64,000 nucleotides of DNA from Corbicula japonica (GCA_038501625.1 JAZAYU010000087.1:1232001-1296000), one strand, 5' to 3'. Positions 31,001-44,029 are shown, numbered from the stretch's first letter. Made by a program: numbers and translations. The notes: a model not told the origin generated them from the letters alone.

Positions 31001-31860
31001 AGCAGTCTAACATTCAATAAACTAAGCAGAAAAGATAACAACAGGATTGACTGCAAAGTACCAGTAGTTTCTTTCTTTGTTTAAAGATATAATCCAACTG
31101 CACTGCTTTTAAACTGTTTTGTTCTCGAATAATTTTTAATAACTTTCTTAGCCTTAAACACCTCTTAGCAGACCAATGTATGTCTTCTTAACCACATTCC
31201 AAGAACTATAATTATGTTACATGTTATTTGTTAAAGTCAATTCATTTCTGAACGTATACAAAATGTGGTCCACATATAAATTAAATATTCAGTACATGGT
31301 GTGTGAGTTAAAATTAATTCACCAAATCAACTTTTTTGTTCGGAAATGTAAGAACCTGACCGCGCAAGTGAGACTGCTGCAACCTAGATTACAGTGGCAA
31401 TATGTATTTCTATTTATCATTCCTATGCGGTAACCCATCGGATGTTCTTTTCTTTTAATCTGTTTGTAGTGTCTTAAAATTGATCAAAATTTTAAATTAG
31501 TTCTTTTTTTCTCTCTTCTTTTGTCTGTGTGGACATGCCATGTTTTCCAGCGCTACGGTTATATATAATTTCCTTAATGTTTGTTTTGGATCAACATGTG
31601 CATTTTTGAACGTCAGTCCAATATTTTATAGTTAGCTTATAGTCGAAAGTCTTTAGACAAAAATCAGTAGAAACTTCAATTCACTTTCCATTGATACGTG
31701 CAAAATAATAATCCAAACGCAAAAAATATTCTAGATAAAGTTTTTTGAGTTCACTGATGTTCTTTGATCAAAAACATGCAGAACATAGAGTTCTTTCCAA
31801 AATAATAACAGTAAATTTCTTGGATGTGATGATTAAAATTGCCTACAGCAAATTAACAAT
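31001..31860. other. Non-coding AT-rich stretch
   Basis: Nothing classifiable. Confidence 0.4.
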
Positions 31861-31861
31861 A

Positions 31862-31965
31862 GATTAAAATAGATGAAAGGGAACTTTGAAAGCCACCGAA
31901 CACGACAAATATGAAAATATTGCAGGCTGGGTTTTATTGAGTCTGTTCATGGGCAGTAATGGAAA
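31862..31965 (-). mobile_element. Family A terminal fragment
   Basis: 'aatagatgaaagggaacttt', 'gaaagccaccgaacacgaca', 'aatattgcaggctgggtttt' and 'ctgttcatgggcagtaatgg'. Confidence 0.75.
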
Positions 31966-32264
31966 AAGAATGATTTATATAATTTGCAGCCTTCCTTTAC
32001 GAATAAATTTTTTATAAAGGCATAATATACATGTTCTCCAAATATACTCCTAAAACAATTACATTTTAATATATAAAGACGTTATACAACATTGTTATTA
32101 ATATACTATATATGTGAACCTTGTATAATAAGCATCCTTTTGTGGTAACCGTAATTGCCGAAAACTTCTTTAATCGCATATATTTCTCATATGCAATCAG
32201 TCACTTTGTTTACTAGCTCTTTCTAAATATATGGCAGACAATTTGTGTTTTAATATCTCTTTTC

Positions 32265-32430
32265 AGGACATTATTTCAAATGGTGTTCTATCGATTCCAA
32301 TTTGCATTCGTTAAGTAGGCTTGAGATCATGACAGTTTAAGGACCATTATTTATCAGATGATCGCTTGCTTGGGACGTAAATACAGCCTGGACAATTATG
32401 CTTGTAAAGTAAACTCTAGCGGGCTTTTTG
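32265..32430. repeat. Dispersed repeat, partner of 8340-8500
   Basis: See the 8340-8500 entry for shared words; here it precedes family B at 32968 by about 540 bases. Confidence 0.6.
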
Positions 32431-32967
32431 GTAAGATATAATGAGACATCTTTTGTTTTTGGCAAATATTTTGCTGACAGGATATTTTAAGTTCAGATTT
32501 AGCACAATGTTTACTTGGATAAAGCTTTCAATATGCATAAAGGGAAAGAAACGAAATAAAAAGAACCAGTTTGAGTCTGACAATAATGCTAAGTCGTTTT
32601 CAAGCTTTATACACTGCATATAAACAAACATGTGAGAAGGGCATATCAGTGAAAGCCACCTACCCACAGAGCTTAATGTAAAAACGAAATGTAAGCAAAA
32701 ACATTATTACATGATAAATTAAAAAACACCACAAGGTATATCAGACTAATTTGTTTTTTATTACAAACATTAAAAGTGTCGCCTCACAAAGATATTATGT
32801 GAACCTTAATTAACTTCTGAACACTTCTGAAGACTGTTTTTGCAGGAATGTGGTAACTGAAAACGCAATTATTCAATTTTCACTCACTCTGCTAACATTA
32901 CCAATCAATTGTACATGTACAACATGTACACATAAACACATTTCTATTAACAATGATGTTACTATCA

Positions 32968-33265
32968 ATAAAAAGGTGAAATATGCATATCAGGAATCGC
33001 CACATTCAGAAAAAACAGCCTCCCGACACAGTCAAAAAAAGTTAATAAAATGATCAGTTTGAAAAAAGACAACACTAGCAATAAACAAAAATGAGAACCC
33101 GAGGGGTTACCGCCTTGGAACGGTCAGTGGCAAATCAAATTGCCACTGGGGGTTTAAACCAGGTTCTAGGGTGCACCAACCTCACACTTGCCCCATCAGG
33201 TTCTCATATCACAAAACAAATACAAGTTGTCATGGTGAAACAACTCCAACCCACTTATTGGCTCA
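32968..33265 (+). mobile_element. Family B dispersed element, best-preserved copy
   Basis: 'aaaggtgaaatatgcatatc', 'aggaatcgccacattcagaa', 'acagcctcccgacacagtca', then 'gagaacccgaggggttaccg', 'ccttggaacggtcagtggca' and 'caacctcacacttgcccca'. Plus-strand frames through it are not conserved between copies. The first 70 bases are the likely ancestor of the 64-bp satellite. Confidence 0.75.
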
Positions 33266-34327
33266 ACAATGTTGCATGCAAAAGCACACAAACATATAAA
33301 ACATAAGAATCTAATAGCATTGCAAAGCCAAAGGGCAGGTACTCAATGATCTTACCGAGACCAGAGCTCCTGGAGTAAAATCAGCAAGAACACGATGACA
33401 GGGATAGAAGAAACAAATCGAGCTTCTAGGTTCTTTTTAAGAAAAGATTTTCCCATAAACCTTCATAAACTCTTAAACCCCTGCCACCGTCGTGCAACCA
33501 AAGAGGTAAGCATAATGATCAACTGTAGAAGGGTTCATCACCAGGCATGCAGAGCGCTGTAAAATATCATGTTGGTAACCTTTCTTTTTAAATTTACAGA
33601 TGATTTTTACGAATAACTGGGAGAAATTAACATTGCCCTTTATCTTCTTAAGTTTATAAATTAAATCTCCATAAAAAAAAAACTGGCTGTGAAATACCTT
33701 GTTGCAATAGTGATTTTAAACTGCACCTGTATTTATGAATTAGATCTGGGTATGGACGATTAAACTTGCAAAATGTTTTCCTTAATTTGTGATACCGATA
33801 ACCTTGTTTTAAAAGTTTTTTCTGAAGGATTAAAATAACTATCAACTATCAACATGTGCATTTTCACAAAAAATATTTTTGATTCCCACAGAAGACTCTT
33901 TTACTTCCAACAGTTTTTGTACTAATTGACTACTCCGGAAAAATTCCGTGATAAATATCAGCAATGTAAATCGCTTTCTGGTTTATGCATCCTTAATATT
34001 AAGAGCAACTTATAACTTAGGCATTCCATGAACAGCTTTATTATGTTCGTCGATATCTCATCTTTCGCTAAACCTTTGATAGCATTACAGCATTACTTTA
34101 TTGCCAAACGATTACGAAAATTTATTTGATATTATTTAATTGCTTAAAATTAATGTCATTTCTAAAAAGGCTACCACTTGTATTTTTCAAGCCTTGACTT
34201 AAATTGTTCAAAAAGTAAAAAAAAACAATAGGAGATCCAGTTAGGTTGTTTGAGGAAGGGAAAGGACAGGAAGCATATAAAAACAGCATACATCAAAGGC
34301 GAATTGCAGTTGTCTTCATTCATTGCC

Positions 34328-34400
34328 TTGATGAAAGGGGAAATTTGAAACCCACCAAATACGACAAATATCAAAATATTTCAGACGCGGTTTGATTGAT
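34328..34400 (-). mobile_element. Family A terminal fragment, diverged
   Basis: 'gatgaaaggggaaatttgaa', 'acccaccaaatacgacaaat' and 'cggtttgattga' follow the family A end. Confidence 0.6.
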
Positions 34401-34482
34401 AAAGATAGCAATATACACTAGAGTCGTCAACAAAGAATCTCTTATGATAGCGATCACATTCTCTTGAACATAATTTCACAGA

Positions 34483-34592
34483 TTATCAAAATGTCTCAGA
34501 AAATCTTCACTTTAGATAATCAAAGCTGATTTTTAGATTATCAAAATGTCTCAGAAAATCTTCACTTAAGATAATCAAAGCTGATTTTTCAA
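34483..34592. repeat. 55-bp tandem duplication
   Basis: 'gattatcaaaatgtctcaga' followed by 'aaatcttcactt.agataatc' and 'aaagctgattttt' occurs twice with one substitution, a recent event. Confidence 0.9.
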
Positions 34593-34774
34593 TTCAGTGC
34601 CTGCGGCTCCAATTTTTATCTAACTTTCTGCTCCAAACATATGTTTTCAATTATCACAACGAAATTCTCTCAAAGATTGAGAATACATTTGACTTAGTTT
34701 TGCAGGTTTGATAAATTGTATGTACACATACTTAATTTGATTTCCTAAAAAAATGTTTACACAACAGGAAAATA

Positions 34775-34960
34775 AAAAAGTGAAATATGCATATCATAAG
34801 TGGGCAAATTCAGAAAACTTATCATATGATCTTTTTTCAAAACAGAGACCAAACAATTTACGAAAACGAGAAACTGATTGAAAACCGCCTTGAAACGGTC
34901 AATGACAAAACTATTTGAAGATACTTTGGTGAGGGGAAAGTGACTTAAAATGTGAAATAT
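34775..34960 (+). mobile_element. Family B dispersed element, diverged copy
   Basis: 'aaaaagtgaaatatgcatat', 'gcaaattcagaaaactt', 'aaccgccttgaaacggtcaa'. Confidence 0.5.
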
Positions 34961-36250
34961 CTGGCATCAGGAATAGTAGAATAGATGAAAAGGGAACTTT
35001 TGATAATATGAAAGGGGTTAATTTAAACAAATGTGCTGTTGATTAATCAGGTTTGCTAAAAATGCATTTTTTTGCATTTTCTGCATAAAAAGTTCAAGCA
35101 AACAGAAGCCATAGCCAGTGCCATAGTTTGGTGTTTTATTACATAGTTTTTTTCCGAAAGGGTCTTATATCTGGGGTCTCTGCAGCACTTTTCATATTAG
35201 GGTCGTAGCAGCTGTGCTTTACTATCTTTACATCTGATAAAAAAAGTTTCGAAGTGACTGCATATTACACGTTTGGCAACCCAAATTGCTCTTAATTTCT
35301 GACTTTGTTTCGCAAGTATTCCAGCATCCTTAATGTGTTCGATTCTTAGTAGTAAATTCTAGCATCACAATAAGATGATCAAACTACGTCTGGCAAGGTT
35401 TATGCCAATTTAACCACCTGTTAATTACTTGTAGGAGTATAATAATCTCTTGCTTCACATTACCTGAGGTATTTACTTTCAACGCTTGCCAATAGGATAG
35501 AAGAATTGACATTTTATTTTAGGTAGATCGTTTGTGCAACGCATTTTTTGTTTCTTCTCTTGCATTATCAACTCAAATGTGAGGATGTTAGTGTGTTTGA
35601 ATGTATCTTGTGATGCACTTCCACTATAACGGAGCTTCTGAATTTCTGGTCAAAGTCTAAAGCATTTATATTTTATATTTTAAATATTTCATTAGTATAT
35701 TTCAGCTAGCTGTGTCACATACTAACGACTGGGTAAAGTAAATACAATTATAAAGTTCTAAAACATGTTGTGATATGCTCTTAAAGTAATATTGTTTAAA
35801 CTGAATTATATCGTTTGTAATTTATTCAAAATATACTTATTTCATTACTTAGATTTTTAACCATAGCTTTACCTTTAAAATGTAAATAAGTGATTATTTC
35901 CAACTGCTGTTCGCTTAACATCTCCGATAGTTTCTTGTTTTCCTTATCAAAAATGAACTTGGCGGCATCTCAAAATGTATCTAATATTTTAGCTGTTATA
36001 ATAAGCTGCACTAATTCGTGACCGTATCTGAGGTCGCTTGTGCAAGATTACGGTTACTGGCGGTTCACTTTTCGATTTCAATTCCGCACGTTTCTGAAAT
36101 TAGATAACCGGACATGACAGATATTCAAAATATTTAAGCTCGGTTATCAATGATAACAAGCCCCAAGAGGAGCGCAACTTCAAATTTACTTTGATATATA
36201 TATTTTACTCAACGGCCTTCAAAAGATGTAATTGATAATAGCAGGATTTT
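34961..36250. other. Non-coding AT-rich stretch
   Basis: Starts with a scrap of family A end ('gaatagatgaaaagggaact', 34980); otherwise nothing classifiable. Confidence 0.4.
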
Positions 36251-36254
36251 CATT

Positions 36255-36660
36255 CATTGATAAATGTACAACATGCTTTGTCTTGCAGAAGTGAACACAA
36301 CTAGAAATTCATCTACTTACTTGTTTTCGTATAATACTCCAAGAGCTTCTTGTCATGAAGTGTACATATGAAGTCCTATCCAGGAAACACTGAATAAAAC
36401 TGCTTAAAGCCTATTCCAGTTTGACACCACTTGATAATATTTGTTGATCTTTATTAACATCACATCACATCACTTTGCACGAGATTTCTGTCATGTCGAA
36501 TATGCAATATGTCTTTCATCCAAGTTGGATACAGATACACACCGAATGGTATACTTCCCTCTTTGTAATCCGAATTCTACAGACATAAAAAAAACATATG
36601 CAGTTTTAAAAAAAGTCTTTCATAAGCGATATATTTACCTTACTTCATAATAGCCAGTTA
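36255..36660. repeat. Segmental block copy (partner at 30598-31000)
   Basis: See the 30598-31000 entry; about 5.65 kb separates the two. Confidence 0.65.
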
Positions 36661-36724
36661 TCAAAAGCAAAGGAATATACTAACATATTAATATTTATCT
36701 ATTTATAAATATCTTTTAAATTCT

Positions 36725-37018
36725 CCAGAGCATACCCGAATTTTATATATACATTGCATGGGCAATTTTTGTTTTTGTTTTCTTTTCACACATTCCATTA
36801 GTTCTAAATCTTATTTTGTTTATTTTCAGTTTATTCTATTTCTTCCGTTAAATCCATCAAAAACTTGTTAAAAGTCCCATGAGCATTCCCGTTTTTTTAA
36901 ATATACACTGCATGTGAATTTATTCGTTTGTGTTCCTTTACCACATTCCATTAGTTCTAAAGCTTATTTGGTTTGTTTTCAGTTTATTTTATTACTTCTA
37001 TTAAATCCGTCAAGAACT
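36725..37018. repeat. Tandem duplication of about 150 bp
   Basis: Both copies contain 'gagcat.cccg.ttttt', 'cacattccattagttctaaa', 'cttattt.gtt..ttttcag' and 'tttatt.tatt.cttc..tt', then 'aaatcc.tcaa'. Confidence 0.7.
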
Positions 37019-37739
37019 ATCAAACTAACGAGATCAAAATAAATTCACGCAAAAAATCGCCTACGCTTGAAGAGCCCCTTTTGAAGAACTGCTGTCATAA
37101 CAATAACATTTTCCAGATTTCTTCCATCAATGGTCGTTCCTATAATTTCTTCCCAATTTAGAATATTTATCAGCTATAACGTTATGATTTACTCACAACT
37201 GGCGTCATGCAATTTCCATTTGCCAACAAGTGCAATGTGTTAAAAATCTATAGCGTGGACACTTTAGTCGAATGATATATAGATAGCTTTTACACACAAA
37301 CTTTTGGAAAAGCAGTATTTCTTGTTATAATATGAACAAGCAATCACTTTGTTCACGTTTATGCAATATTCCCTCCTCTCCCGCCCCAACATCAGAGCCT
37401 TTCAGTGCCTTACTCCGAAATGATTGAAGCGAATTTCTGAGATAATTTAATAGTTAAATGCTTTCAGCAAATTAACAAATAGGTTTCAAAGACAAGAGAA
37501 AATTATTCTGCAACATTTAAAGGCGTGGATATACTCCTCCAAAATAATATTCAGAATCAAAACGAAACTGTAATAGCATGATTTGCTAGTTCGGAATATG
37601 TACAGAAGCTGAAAAATTATTCTGATAAAACCCATCCTATAGAATAACAATACATTTTGCACCCAAAAGCAATAAATTCAAAGAAATAGATGGATTGTAA
37701 GGTTTACTATATATTTACTTATCTGTGATCCATAGAACA

Positions 37740-37960
37740 TTTGGGCTTTTATATATTTTTTCTTCTTATTTTGGTCCATCAATAATTTTCAAATTTTATA
37801 CTATTTCTTTTTTTTTTCGTTGATTCTTAAATTATTTGGAAATTGCCTACTACATGTATTTATTTTTGTGTGTTTCTTAAATTATTTGGAGATTTTATGC
37901 TATTTCTTTGTGTGATCCTTAAATACTTTGGAGAATTGGTGTGTTTTTTATCGATTCGGT
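37740..37960. repeat. Imperfect short tandem repeat
   Basis: Three diverged units around 'ttcttaaattatttggaga' with 'tttatgctatttcttt'. Confidence 0.6.
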
Positions 37961-38160
37961 GTAAGACAACAGACAGTGACTTCTTTTTTTCAAATTATGG
38001 TAAAAAGGAATTCTAACATTAAATCGCTTATCTTGTTTTAAAAGTCAAATTTAACATCTTCTTGTGAATAAATACAAAATCTTAATATTGCTACCAATAT
38101 TTGTGGGTTAACTCCACGCATAACATAACAAAATTATTATAAGGATTTTCTTTTCAATGG

Positions 38161-38400
38161 CTAATCCATGGCGTTTAGTCCAACATAGCGGTAGATAATC
38201 GAGGTTGCATAAACATTACATGCCAAAATATTGAATTTTAACCGGATACCAACCACCTTACAAGCTATGAAAATGAAAGCTAATAGAAATAGGTTTACAT
38301 CATGTCGAGATTTCCTTTCATATGAAAGTATGTCTTGCAGAGAAAGAGCTTGAACCATGTGTATTAAACAGTTATTTAATTTGCAAGAGTAGTTGATCGA
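38161..38400 (-). pseudogene. Recurring block: LSLxDxLSYE-type peptide, copy 1
   Basis: On the minus strand ALSLQDILSYERKSRHDV reads in an open 65-codon frame. Related peptides are found at 48430-48570 (LRDALSYEKKSQHDVELF) and 43690-43770 (LRDALSYENN, then a stop soon after). No function is recognised; it may be a decayed gene family or a repeat. Confidence 0.4.
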
Positions 38401-38684
38401 TTCTGGCGTCTGATGTTCGCAGCTTGTTTTAGGAACACAACATTTTCGATGTACTTAAAGTTATATATTTTATTTGCTTGAATAAAACTACATCATGAAC
38501 AAGCCGTTTTACTATTCATAACATTTACGTACCGAACCCTCCCCCATCCCCCATGCAAAAAAGTTTATTTTAATTGAAGCGCGTTTATACGTCCAATTGA
38601 ATCAGTAAACTATTGTTTTAAAGAAATATTGAAAAAAATAAGAAAAAAGGGACAGTAAATGGTGATTGACATTTACTCATGTGT

Positions 38685-38990
38685 TTATAGTATTTTACGT
38701 CGTATTTCTAGTAATGAACAAGATAAAAGGAATAGAACTTGTAGTTGTAACTCCCATACATTTCTAGCAGAATAATGGATTTTATTCTGACAAGAACAGC
38801 CATACCATGCAGTTTGTCTTACAATAGATAAATCTTTCAGAAGCTGAATATCTTCTTGCAACAAATCTTTATGAAGAACGTCAAGCAAATCGTCTGACAT
38901 TTTATTGGCTTTTGTATTGAAAAGGTTTCCGATAATAAATCTGATTATCGCATTTCATTTTCCCAGACATAAAACATCACTCAGCAGTGC
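38685..38990 (-). pseudogene. Recurring first-exon-like block, copy 1
   Basis: Minus strand: 'gctgagtgatgttttatgtc', 'ttcaatacaaaagccaataa', then an ATG opening MSDDLLDVLHKDLLQEDIQL, a 71-codon frame. Equivalent ATG contexts occur at 44310, 49302 and 52692 (start codon positions approximate). This is the longest of the four frames. The protein is unrecognised. Confidence 0.4.
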
Positions 38991-39109
38991 CGAGGACTTT
39001 AATCTCATTGATTCAAATATACGTGCTCCGAACAGTTCAGGATTTATCTGAATCATATCTGCAAGTACCTACATTGTACATGTATGCTAATCTACAATAT
39101 CTCATTTAA

Positions 39110-39592
39110 AGCCACAATAAACTTGCCAAAACGTTTTTTTTTTCATTGTGAAAATTAATTAACCACGTTGACCCTTTTCAAAAGAAAGTATAAATGACCA
39201 ACTATTTATGTCCTCAAATAATCCCTAATCATTGAGACCCGGTCCGAATAGTATTTTTGTAGCCCACAAAATTACTAACCAATGTTTACAATCACTCGGC
39301 GAAAAGTTATCGGTTTTTTCCGTAAGTGGGCCGTAAGAACGAAGTGACGTCATTCTGTATAATTAGCGATCTTCGCCTGCCGAGAGTTGCCGAAAATCAG
39401 CTCGGAAAGATTCGCTGTTTGTTTTGTAAACAAAATAAACGATCCGAAAAACGCCCAAAACATGCTGTAAATCAATAAGATAATACCCTTTTCTTATTGT
39501 AAGGTTTATTTTTTGTGTTATTATTCATACAGGTAAAATCTAAAATGTTTTGGTTAATAAAAAATATGCTGTTTGGCAAGTTTATTGTGGCT
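39110..39592. mobile_element. TIR element (MITE), 483 bp, TTAA-flanked
   Basis: Termini 'agccacaataaacttgcca' and 'tggcaagtttattgtggct' are perfect inverted repeats, each flanked by TTAA (39106-39109 and 39593-39596). The flanks themselves are palindromic (tttaaa), so the exact target duplication is ambiguous. No open frame of note. It contains TGACGTCA at 39345-39352. Confidence 0.85.
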
Positions 39593-40000
39593 TTAAAGTT
39601 TGCTCCGATTTGTTATTATTTCAACGATTAATTATTTTCACCTTGATTATTAATCCAGCAATTGAAAAAAGCAGTTTTTATAATTTCGTGGTTCTACAAT
39701 GAAAATGACATCTCAAAGGAATCCTTGCACATACGATTTTAATAGGTCCATGATAAGGTTTGTCTATTGTATTACTTGCGTGCCTAGAGTAAATATCCCA
39801 ACTTGCTCACAATGTCTTCCCGTTCTGTTGCACATGTTATGACCATAACCATGTCAAGTGACTTATTTCTTTTGTTACATATGCATCGTGTACTCTTATA
39901 CCAAGTAGTTCGATTTGAATATAATAAAGATAATTATGTTCTGTTCTCCTGTTCTGTTGTGAACACACATTTTTAACATTCAATGCTTCTTTTCTTTTGA

Positions 40001-40096
40001 TTATTAGCTCAGTCGGTAGCGTATTCGGAATTGGTAACTTGCGGAGTTGTGTTGCTAGGCGCTGTCGCCGCTGAGGTTCGATTCCCGGTCCGTGTT
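40001..40096 (+). mobile_element. tRNA-derived SINE head with long A-B spacing
   Basis: Box A TAGCTCAGTCGG (40005-40016) and box B GGTTCGATTCC (40075-40085) both match the pol III consensus, but their starts lie 70 bases apart instead of about 44. The intervening 'gctaggcgctgtcgcc' is shared with 52316-52400, which argues for a SINE family rather than an intron-bearing tRNA gene. Confidence 0.65.
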
Positions 40097-40554
40097 TATT
40101 ATTTCATGACCTACTTATTAACCTGGAAAACCCTATTATACTTGGATCAGCAACCTCATCTCGTTCATGATCTGGTAAACAAACCAAAACAAAAATTGTT
40201 TGAGACAGTTCTATTGCAAACTTGTCGATCAGAACTGACACTTCTATGGAAAATATGACAATTTTATGCTATATCTAAGAACTATTATCATCAAACCATT
40301 GTGAGTCCATACCTTTTCTGCATTTTCACAACATTATTGAGAAGCGAATTTAAGAAAATGCATTTTTAGGAGAAACATTTAACTTTTAAAGTTTAATCTG
40401 AAATAAATGTTTTGTCAAGCAATGCAATATTTATCTCATACTCTTCACTACCACAATCAATAACAGTTACTTGAATAAATGTTCGTTAACAAAACATTCC
40501 AACAAGATAACTGCTGATAAGCCTTCATCACCACGTTTACCCCACTTCTAAAAT

Positions 40555-40785
40555 ACACCATTATCTAATTTTCTGCTCCGAACAGATGTTTTTCGGCGTT
40601 AGTTGTCTAAGCTCACTTTTGACCTAGTTTTTCGACCAATGAAATATTGTAAATAATACTCGTATTCTCTTATTATGCAGAGGGAAAATGAAATAAACTA
40701 TTTCGATTGGTAGCTTTTTACACCATAGAGGCATCTAGCAGGGTGGAGAGGTATCTAGTGGGATTTTTATTATTATGCAGCGGAA
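40555..40785. repeat. Dispersed repeat C preceded by the 'ctgctccgaacagatg' block
   Basis: 40560-40590 matches the block at 27410, 34610, 57730 and 63020; 40588-40780 matches 24728-24925. A short piece (ttattatgcagcgg ... tttcgattggt) is duplicated again at 40768-40813. Confidence 0.75.
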
Positions 40786-41009
40786 AAATCAAATAGATTA
40801 TTTCGATTGGTGTTGTATTGGAGACAACATATTTACGATTTAAATATCCAGTTAAGTCAATATTGATGGTTTAAATACAATTTTATATGGAATATTCTTG
40901 GGTGTCAGGTAAACACTTGCATACAATACACAGTGTAAAACGAATGAGAAGTGTAGATATTTCTAATTCTTACTGGTTTCTTTCTAGTTCCTTTGATACT
41001 GTTCGTTGT

Positions 41010-41075
41010 AGTAAAGTGGCTAACACTCTCGCCTCACAAGCGAAGGCCCCGGGTTCAAAACTTAGGAGGGACACT
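41010..41075 (+). repeat. tRNA-like sequence
   Basis: 'tagtaaagtggctaacac' and 'gcccc-gggttcaaaact' have the spacing of A and B boxes and a CTCGCCTCACAAGCGAAG hairpin between them. The ends do not pair into an acceptor stem, so this is a SINE or tRNA relic. Confidence 0.4.
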
Positions 41076-41719
41076 TTTTTTAAGTTAATTACGTACAAGT
41101 TGGTAGATTTCGCTTTTGTAACAGGCTGTTTGTATTTATTTTTATTAAATTTCAAGGACATTTATTCATCTTGAGTTCTAACTCTACAAGAGGTATTTTA
41201 TTGAAACTGAATAAATGTAGATCAAGACTTAATGTAAGACATTGCTTCTTTAATCGACTTGTTATCACTGTATGAAATTGTTGCATCAGCTTCAACTTTT
41301 TTTAAAGACACTTTAAATGAATTTATGAATTGTCCTGATTCGGTCGCTTAAACTCTAGGTCATACTAAGAAGGCAGGGAGGGTTCGTCAAGAGCTATAAC
41401 AAGTAAACTAAAATAACTAAACTGTGTCTGCTTCGCCTCTCTGTATTTCTTTCTTTCTTATATACATGTACATGTATATATAAATCTTTTCCATCAACGC
41501 CGTTTATCTTTTTTAAAGATATTTCTTGTTAGTTATTGTTAATGCATTTCAAAAGATTATGCTTCATCTCATATATTCTTTTCATGATTTTTGATAAATT
41601 TCCGGTGTAGTAAAACATTGAATGGCATATCTTAAATGATATATATCAATGCATATCTTCCTTTCATTCAAAATATTTAATTAAATAATGAAACACACAT
41701 TTCGAGAAAATACAATCAG

Positions 41720-41775
41720 AGAGAGAGAGAGACAGACAGACAGAGCAACAGACAGACAGACAGACAGACAGACCT
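41720..41775. repeat. (GA)n/(CAGA)n microsatellite
   Basis: gagagagagagacagacaga followed by more cagacaga units. Confidence 0.95.
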
Positions 41776-42267
41776 TTTCACGCAGAACGTGTTTACACAA
41801 GAAGCAAACGTAGCTAACTACACTGTCAAACAAATTTCTTGGAAGGTACTAAATGGCCTTTCGGAGATTTACATATCTAGAGTTATATCAGATATAGATT
41901 ACGATGACAGAAACAAACAAAATGGTTTAAGCGATATATTTTCAGATATATCTTTAGAAATCTTAATTCATTTTTAAACTACTACCACTGTCATGCAAAG
42001 AAAAAAGAAAGCAAAGAGAGGGTGGTCTGGTGGCATGAAAAATGTCGTATCTATAATCTTTATCTTATACTAAATGAGTATTTCTGCAAAGTGTGTTCCA
42101 ATGCTCAACTTAGTTTGATTAGTTCGATGATAATTGGAATTTTAATAGTTAGGTATTTTACAATTGAAAAAATAACGCGTCTTCAAAAAAGGGTAAATAA
42201 TGCATCTACACAAGTAAACGAAGAATTTTCAACCATCCAATCCCAAACGATGATGTGCATATGACGA

Positions 42268-42345
42268 TGAATGCTGAACCTTCAATAAGGTATTTTCCAT
42301 GATCAGCGTCGTATGGTCCTAAGTTTTAGACAAATAAGTTTTGCC
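42268..42345 (-). mobile_element. Family A internal fragment
   Basis: 'gaaccttcaataaggtattt', 'gatcagcgtcgtatggtcc' and 'aataagttttgcccttaa' match the middle of the copy at 60234-60761. Confidence 0.6.
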
Positions 42346-42443
42346 CTTAACAACATTTCCTATATCTGACAGCAATTTATATTAATGCATTAAGGCAGCA
42401 ATTTAAATTAATGTATTAATGTTCGAGTATTATAATATCTATA

Positions 42444-42696
42444 CTCAACAAAAAAAGAAACCTGACACTGTAACTTTGAATAAGTATGAGGTGCATATTC
42501 AAAATCTATATATTTTTGCACCATCCAAAAGAAAATAACCACTGAATCACTTGTTTCATGCACCAAAAATATCAAAATGCATAATTAAGTTCAAAACATG
42601 CACAATTTTTATTACATACCACAATTCAATTAGCTTTAAATCTGATTCCAGGAAAATACACCAAATATAAAGTGTCAGGTTTCTATTTTTGTTGAG
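42444..42696. mobile_element. Tc1/mariner-type MITE, 253 bp
   Basis: Inverted termini 'ctcaacaaaaaaagaaacct' and 'aggtttctatttttgttgag', extended by gacact/agtgtc, are flanked by TA on each side (42442-42443, 42697-42698). TA target duplication is typical of Tc1/mariner. No transposase is present. Confidence 0.88.
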
Positions 42697-43689
42697 TAGC
42701 ATAATTTCAACCATGAAAATAATACTTTAACATAATTTTCCGATTGCAGTTGTCGAAATGCAGTAAGCCAACGCATTAAATTGCATCTGAAATCATCGTT
42801 GCGAATATAATGACTGTAATATCATCCAAAGACTACAAAAAATACACTCATGAATCAATATTAACCGGTTGCATCTATTTCTGGATGCTTTGATGAGCCT
42901 TATTCAAGAACTGATGTAATTTTGCATGAAAATTCCTGGAGAATATATTTGATCAACCGGACGTTTCTATTTTATAATTTCCACAGTCGTCATTGCACTG
43001 TCATCAATCAATAAGAAACTAATTCTCTAAAAGCCAAAATTCAGTAACAAAACTTCAGAAATAAACGTTTATAAATTATAATTATTGTTTCTTTATTTTA
43101 TATTCGTTAAGAAATTTTAGAACAGTAAGAAAAATAGCTAGACCTAATAATCCGCTAAAATTCTTTTAACATCCAAACAAAAACTAAACAACACAAAACA
43201 ACATTTGAAATTCCCACATAAGAAATTTGAGGCTGACAACAATAAATAACATATGTTGTGTCCTTTTGTCTTACAAATGTATGCAGCATGAGATATTTGT
43301 AAAATTGTGTTTGACTTTGAGTTTACTGGTCGCGTAACTATAATATTACAATGTACGTAGGAATAAACTTTTTAATTTATTTCTTTATAATTGAAAGTTC
43401 TTAAAAGGACACTATATGTTGTCGTTAGTATCATATTACTTATGTAAAAGTTTCCGAAAATTTTTAATTGCGATCCCATTTAGCTTATGTCTTGTCCAAA
43501 TTTAGAACATGTTTAAGCACCTAACCCAGACAATATTGCTATAATAATTCGAAGAAAACGGTTATTATACGCAATCCCATTATCTTTGCTTTATATTCAT
43601 TTTTCTGTACGCAGACTTCGATCGATTGTTTCCTTATTTTACCACTCCGTTAAAAATTGACAATTAATCTATAGGTCTAATTCTTACCA

Positions 43690-43860
43690 GATACCGATAA
43701 ATTTAACATACTTGTACGACATGTTGAGATTGTTTTCATAAGACAGGGCATCTCGCAGAGAAAGAGCTTAACCGTGTGTGTGTTAAACAGATATTTTATT
43801 GGCAGCGATGATCCTGGGATGCAAGTCAAAACTATGCGAAACTTCTCACATTCGCAGACT
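43690..43860 (-). pseudogene. Recurring LSLxDxLSYE block, copy 2
   Basis: Nucleotides 'aagacagggcatctcgcaga' and 'gaaagagcttaaccgtgtgt' match 38.33 kb and 48.55 kb. The minus-strand peptide reaches a stop shortly after LSYENN. Confidence 0.4.
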
Positions 43861-44029
43861 GTTTGAACATCGAAATCTTAAAGACATTATATACAGAGTT
43901 ATAAAGGGTGTTGTTATGCAAATAAATGAATCTGTGAATTATTCCAGCAAGTCTCCACATTTAAGTGGCCATTGCGAAGTCCACCAGTACAAACAGAATA
44001 AAGCGTTTTTTTAAACCTATGGTAAAAAA

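Noticed and set aside
40001..40096. Functional tRNA gene
   Set aside because: A and B boxes match but spacing is too long, the ends do not pair, and a second copy shares the inserted bases, as expected of a SINE.
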